Source: Sarcocystis neurona (taxonomy: Eukaryota; Apicomplexa; Conoidasida; Eucoccidiorida; Sarcocystidae). Taken from it: a DNA stretch of 64,000 nucleotides. The translations under genes were made by a program, and so were the position numbers. The stretch lies in NCBI GenBank assembly GCA_000727475.1, contig KL647288.1:2135226-2199225 (forward strand), read 5' to 3'. The notes under the pieces are model-generated. The model saw nothing but the letters and a program-made list of their open reading frames with translations. It was not told where the DNA came from and did not search any database. Positions 59,176-64,000 of this stretch are shown here, one piece after another; the first letter of the stretch is position 1, and every line of letters begins with the position of its first letter.

Positions 59176-59967
59176 AACATTCGCGCACCGACCCGCGATC
59201 GTGCCTTCGGCACAAGCAGACATTGCCGTCCCCTTTCGTGCGGCCCTTCTGGTCGCCGCACAAGCAGCAAGAAAGCACCCACCTCTGCATGTAAACAACC
59301 GCAGCACGCGAGCGGCACCCAGAACGTCGGTTTAAAGCCGATGAGTACTTCTGGCGCACAAATCGTCCTACGTCGGGAATTTTCTAGCCGGAAGAGCGAC
59401 AGCGTTAACGGCATTGGCGCCGGAAAGCATGTCGGGTGGGCAGGATAAGGAGATCAGCAGCTCTTTGAGTTTGCTGCAGGTCTTCTAAGGAAACACACGC
59501 CGTTGAGTGGAGTCGCTGACGTAGAAGAGGAATGTGGTATTCTGATTTTCTGTCAGAAAAGGTGCGATTGGTCGACTTCTGTCTTTTATGGTACCGCATA
59601 TCGTGCGCCTAGCACCTCACGAGCTGTGAGGGACTGCAGTTCGGCAAGAGCGTCGAACTACCTGGATCTTGATTTTGGTTGCCAGTTACCGTATACCGAC
59701 TGAGTAAGGATGGTGTTCCTCTGTGAGCGTAGTAAAACGGTGCATGCCAACCGGTTCGGCTTGCTACAAAATTCTAGCATCTCGTGTATCCGTCGCCTTC
59801 GCTCGACGAAACAGCGGCGTTCCTCTATGCAGTCTCGTCTTCCGCCTTCACCACATGTACCTACACGTAAACGCGTATGTCTGTACATACGTCGGTGATG
59901 CGTGAGTGTACGTACTGATTCATGGATATACTGGCTTCACGTGACGTGTCCGAAATCGAGTCTCAAG

Positions 59968-61044
59968 ATGGGGCGTAAGCAGGAAGGACGCCCCGTTTCT
60001 TCGTTCGTCCTATTCTACAATTTAGTGGTGCTTTTCTACTCCGATGGTTGCAGCGCAGCGGATAACCGGGCGACCGGTTTCACCGCGACAGCAAGCGGCG
60101 TGCCGTCTGCTCGTACAGTAGTGTGTGCGGCAGGCGGAACTGATCGGGTAGTAACAGTGGAAGAAACAATTCCGCATAACGAGTCCTCGTTCTCTTCCTT
60201 CACTCTAAAGTGCAGAGGTGCAGGACTCAAGCTGTTGCCGGAAACCGCAGGAGACAGTGCTCCTTTGGTCTGCACAGATAGCTCTACGATAAATTCGTGC
60301 GCTCAAATTTCACTGGAAGCCCTCCATATTGCTGCTTTAGTTGAGTCCGCCGTCACAGGTGATGAAAAGAGCGTTCACTGGAAAATATATGCCCACGGAT
60401 TCCCCCGCGCCCCCCAAAAGATGAAAGTTGGCTGTGTTGTGCCGTCTGTCGCGAGGACAGAGGACCTGCAAGAGTCGCGTGAAGGACGCATCCGCGCAAG
60501 GGTGGATGATCAAGCAGGGAACGCAGGATGTTTAGTGACAGTTTTGGTGCGGCAAGCGCCACCTATAGTCGAAAACAACGTAGTGGAATGCACCTACGCA
60601 AAAAGTCGCACTGTGACACCTGTCGTCTCTGTAACTCCAAAAACGCCTTTCGTAGGTATTCGGTGCGGAACAGAGGCCTTATTCGTGCCCCCTTATGGTC
60701 GCTATTGTTTGAATGAAAAGTTGGAGAAGTGCACGCCGCGGTCGCTGGGAAATATTTTCCCTCAGTATAGTGACAGCTGGTGGGAGATGGATAGTGACGG
60801 TAGGGTGCTGACAATTCCCGTTGACCAGCTTCCCACAAACAGGAAGAAACTTTTCTTCGGTTGTGTCTTGGCTGGACAAACAGTAGAGTCTGAGAAGAAG
60901 GAAGACTACTACTGCGTGGTGCCGGTGCTCTTCCGCAGCGCGGCTCAACGTCAGTGGAAGCAAAGGACGCTGAAGGACAGCGCTGGGTGGTGGCTCACAC
61001 TGCTCCTTTCTCTCTCTTCCTTGAGCATAACCCAGGGGACATAG
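59968..61044 (+). CDS. SRS (SAG1-related) GPI-anchored surface antigen
   Basis: Single-exon gene of 358 codons, read from the first in-frame ATG (59968). An upstream extension lacks an ATG. Residues 1 to about 30 form a signal peptide (hydrophobic FVLFYNLVVLFY). Two SRS domains follow: residues about 49-200 with six cysteines (first C53), and about 205-320 with six (C208 to C316), the spacing expected for three disulfides each. The C-terminus has a small-residue site (DSAG) followed by a hydrophobic tail (WWLTLLLSLSSLSI), typical of GPI attachment. SRS proteins coat tachyzoites and other zoites of Toxoplasma and relatives and act in host attachment and immune recognition. The exact ligand here is unknown. 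No second SRS copy is in the window, although the family usually occurs in clusters. The gene sits in repeat-poor DNA. Confidence 0.9.
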   Translation: MGRKQEGRPVSSFVLFYNLVVLFYSDGCSAADNRATGFTATASGVPSARTVVCAAGGTDRVVTVEETIPHNESSFSSFTLKCRGAGLKLLPETAGDSAPLVCTDSSTINSCAQISLEALHIAALVESAVTGDEKSVHWKIYAHGFPRAPQKMKVGCVVPSVARTEDLQESREGRIRARVDDQAGNAGCLVTVLVRQAPPIVENNVVECTYAKSRTVTPVVSVTPKTPFVGIRCGTEALFVPPYGRYCLNEKLEKCTPRSLGNIFPQYSDSWWEMDSDGRVLTIPVDQLPTNRKKLFFGCVLAGQTVESEKKEDYYCVVPVLFRSAAQRQWKQRTLKDSAGWWLTLLLSLSSLSITQGT

Positions 61045-61891
61045 CTGAACTGAGACACTGAAATGATTAGAGGGCTACTCATCAGACGTCGTGGGAAAAT
61101 AATTGCCGACCTACCAGACCGGAGGCTCTGAAGATACGCTGCGTACTAAACTTCGGTTCCTAGATGTATATATGAATATTCGTGTGTGGCACAAGTATAC
61201 TCAGATCAATACCTATTTGTTTGTATGTCAATATGTGTACTGGTTAAGAATTTCTAGTATGGTGTAGCTGGATGTTATATTCTCAGCTTTGGGTTTGTAC
61301 ACGTTGAATGGATTGAAGAGAGCATAGGCGCGTTAGAATTTGGGGACGGCCGTAGAGCTTATTAATATGGTGCATGTGTTTTGTCCTTGCCGTGCCAGAT
61401 AACACTACTGCGTAAAAGATCCACGTGAGCGTGCGAAGAGCACGGAGCTGGCATTGGTTTGAATGGAAAGGTTTTGGCTAGATATCTGACGTACTTGTAC
61501 AGGTCTTGCGGTTTTGCAATCTAAGGTGCGCGGCTCGAAACAAGCCCACGAGCGAACGCGTCTGTGTGAGAAGCCATGTCGGCATGGAGTTGAGTGAACT
61601 AGGCAGCACTGTTACAAAATTCAGATGCTTTATTCTTCATCTGTAGAATCTACCGGCAGGCAAGTACCCGTCCCTGTACGTCCAACGTGATCTATAAACC
61701 CTGCGCACAGACGTACAGAACTAGTTGACTTACTTTTTGCAGGACTTCTCCCGTGGACGTGGCTGGCTCGCTTATCTGTGCCTGCACAGAGTATCGGAAA
61801 TTGACCTCTTTAACCCGTAGCGAGTGCTCGCAGAGCCATAATGTCGAAAGAAGTTAGACAGAGTATGCAGTACTCGTACCAAGCTGGTGCA

Positions 61892-62523
61892 ACGCATGTG
61901 CGCCCGAAAGCTACACCGGTGCTCAACTGTAGTGTCATGTATATTCCTCCGTCGTGGTGTAAGTTACCAAGTGCATGTCGCATCATTCTCTCAAGACATA
62001 CGCAGGAGCGCACGCCCGGTTTCGTACACCTTTGTAGTCCTTCTGGGTCTAGATCCACGGAAATGGCGATACAGCGTCACCTAACGCATGAGTGAGCGCC
62101 GCGCTCACGGGGAAGTCTCCACTCGTTACGGACATGGGCTGAAAACATCCATGAACGTATCTGTGGATATAATATTTCTATGAGGTGCATCGTCGTTAAC
62201 AGGTGTCTTCCACCTGAAATGATAAGCGGTAGATTTCATGAAATCTACCTCGTGCTGGAGGTGCTGTTGGTTTTGCAGTGAGTGCGCCTGTGTGCACCCG
62301 TTCTTGTATTAACGTGAACAAGATCTGCATGAAACGGCGAAATATGTACGTAGCCGCAAGAACGTGCAAAAGTGCTGACAACGTGTGCAGCGCTCGTCCC
62401 CAGGCGGTGCCACGCATGTGCGCCCGGCAGTTACACAGTCGCGCAACTGTAGTGTCATGTACATCCGTTGATCGTGTGGTACGTTTACCACTGCATGTCG
62501 CATCACTCTCTCAAGCTCTTCTG
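61892..62523. repeat. Two copies of a segment of about 115 bp
   Basis: Copies at about 61892-62003 and 62410-62523 share CGCATGTGCGCCCGRMAGYT, CAACTGTAGTGTCATGTAYA and GCATGTCGCATCAYTCTCTC in the same order and orientation. The intervening 400 bp is unrelated. Indels between the copies shift the reading frame, which argues for duplicated non-coding DNA or a decayed element rather than a gene. Confidence 0.8.
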
Positions 62524-62919
62524 AAAGAAAAAGAACTGTGGAAGCCGAGTGCACCCAGAAACCTGGGGAAAAGTTGCATTTTCTAGACAATGTTTTCCTA
62601 CCACTTCTCCTAACGCTACTAGGAAGATAGAGTAAGTATAATGACAACGTCTGTACAGCACGCACGTGCAGAATGCAAGTGGGTTTTAAGCAGAACGTCG
62701 TATGCACGCCCGGATCAGATATACAAGCAATTGTGGTCCACGTGTTTTTTCGCCGGTCCTCTCAACACATACAGCTTTGTACTCAAGTTACGGCCACGCG
62801 CCACGGCCATTAAAGGTTGTGACCTGCAACTAAGGCACGCAGTACGTTTTTTATGCACGTATATCTTTCTGTACATACGCGTGCATTCAGATATTGATGT
62901 CGTTTGCTATATACCTACA

Positions 62920-63035
62920 TACACACACATACTACACACATGCGAACACACACACGTACATACATGCATACATACATACATTCATATAAATACACACATA
63001 CATACATACATACGTACATACATAGATACGTACAT
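62920..63035. repeat. CATA tetranucleotide microsatellite
   Basis: Mostly CATA/CACA units with CGTACATA interruptions. Confidence 0.85.
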
Positions 63036-63448
63036 ACATACGCATGAGCCTAACAATATACGTACGGGCTCAAGAGGACAGAAACTTTGGAAAATGTTTC
63101 TGCGCGAGTAGCTTCTCCCGAAGTGGCACTTCTGCTAAGAATTTTGATACACGCATACATACTGGCAGCAATTTACGTCCATGAGTATCCGTTCACAACC
63201 TGAGTAGGCATACCTACCGCAGCACCTCCAACGACACGAACGCGGTTTACACACACTGTACCTGGGGATTTATACATATATATACACACACCTATATATA
63301 TATATGTACAAGGGAGAAAGGGAGGAGACGAGATACACGCGGATCTGGGGGTGAAGAAGCGCAGCGGCATGATCACAGCGTATGCATAGAGAGAAATGCA
63401 GGGGCCAAAATACGCGAGATTTTGCGGTGATATTGCAAGCTTAGGACA

Positions 63449-63577
63449 TCAGTAAAAATTCCGTATCAACCGGTGGAAGAAGCCTAGCTTGCGAAGCGTG
63501 AAGACGAGGTAGCCGCTCGCTGTCAACGACACATCCATCGCCACCTGCTTCGAAGCCAGCAGCCAGTTGTACATCCC
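63449..63577 (-). CDS. Possible terminal exon of an unidentified minus-strand gene
   Basis: On the minus strand a CCGCCTCAG acceptor precedes 42 codons that begin GMYNWLLASKQVAMDVSLTA, end FHRLIRNFY and stop at TGA. The peptide looks like ordinary protein rather than repeat translation. Upstream exons would lie to the right, and I could not find one before the window edge. Family unknown. Confidence 0.35.
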   Translation of the reverse strand, partial: GMYNWLLASKQVAMDVSLTASGYLVFTLRKLGFFHRLIRNFY

Positions 63578-64000
63578 CTGAGGCGGACACAGCCCGTAAC
63601 AAGGATACAGTAAAGTCCATCCATGTACGAGTGTATGAATGTATACGTATATATATATATATGTACGTATGCGTATGTGCATATACGCAGACTGCTTGAC
63701 TGCTTCACTTTGACCAGGTGAATCCATACGTGCCCACGCACATACGTATACCTACATACTTACGTAGGCATACATAGATATGTATATAAATATACAGACT
63801 GCAGCCACATGTGCACCTCCAGCAGGCAAAAGCGCAGCACGCGCATACACTGACGCATAGAAATTTGCGTCTAGGCATAGGAGCACAGCTACACTTGCAA
63901 AGTCCCCCGCCAACTACGCAACGCTTACAACAGCGAGAACAATAAGCACTAGCGGTTTCAGACACATTAGTCATTGCGTGTACCTGTGTGTGTGTTGGTA

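Larger units (their letters stand above)
55006..59967. other. Repeat-poor region with orphan ORFs
   Basis: Past the end of PMS1 the CAG/CTG triplets and TA microsatellites vanish, and base composition becomes even. Open frames of ordinary amino-acid composition occur at 57273-57542, 57862-58119, 58433-58771 and 58807-59175. None matches a family I know, and none has clear splice context. They could be relics of a mobile element, a decayed gene, or chance. Confidence 0.45.
61045..63448. other. Downstream intergenic region, no gene recognised
   Basis: Contains a duplicated segment (61892-62523) and a CATA microsatellite (about 62920-63030). Open frames are short and unsupported. Confidence 0.5.

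Noticed and set aside
1..64000. CRISPR arrays, bacterial operons, tRNA/rRNA genes, telomeric TTTAGGG arrays
   Set aside because: None seen. The tandem repeats lack CRISPR-like spacers, and the genes are eukaryotic and spliced.

Overview
The window looks like nuclear DNA of a coccidian apicomplexan in the family Sarcocystidae. Three things point there. An intronless protein at 59968-61044 has a signal peptide, two six-cysteine SRS (SAG1-related) domains and a GPI-anchor-like tail. The other genes are split by many large spliceosomal introns. The sequence is saturated with CAG/CTG triplets and TA-rich microsatellites. SRS proteins argue against Eimeria and Cyclospora. The very low gene density and large introns suit a repeat-expanded genome such as Sarcocystis or Cystoisospora, but the genus is my inference.

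Layout. (1) About 1-8529, + strand: the 3' part of a multi-exon gene I could not identify, reconstructed from short exons with phase-compatible splice sites. (2) 8530-15556: mostly plain intergenic sequence with two small tandem duplications. (3) 15557-28062, minus strand: the mitochondrial processing peptidase beta subunit (M16 metallopeptidase). Nine exons join in one continuous frame. They include the HxxEH zinc site, but a short last exon was not found. (4) 28063-34180: no gene recognised; CTG/CAG triplets and minisatellites. (5) 34181-55005, + strand: a complete PMS1/PMS2-type MutL homolog. Eleven exons join in one frame to about 2206 residues, with an intact GHKL ATPase domain and intact endonuclease motifs, plus very large low-complexity insertions. 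(6) 55006-59967: composition changes sharply to triplet-free DNA with orphan ORFs and no recognisable gene. (7) 59968-61044: the SRS surface antigen gene. (8) 61045-64000: intergenic DNA with a duplicated segment of about 115 bp, and near the right edge a possible minus-strand terminal exon.

The identified genes do not form a functional unit: organelle protein import (MPP beta), DNA mismatch repair (PMS1) and a parasite surface antigen (SRS). Most of the window is intron. The PMS1 introns are strongly biased to CTG on the sense strand, and most carry their own minisatellite.

The most unusual non-coding signal is a dispersed 12-bp perfect palindrome, GTGTACGTACAC, often extended to TGCGGTGTACGTACACYCGA. 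It occurs about a dozen times between 17.7 and 40.7 kb, with a dense cluster in one MPP beta intron. At two MPP beta exon ends the palindrome itself supplies the GTACGT splice donor.
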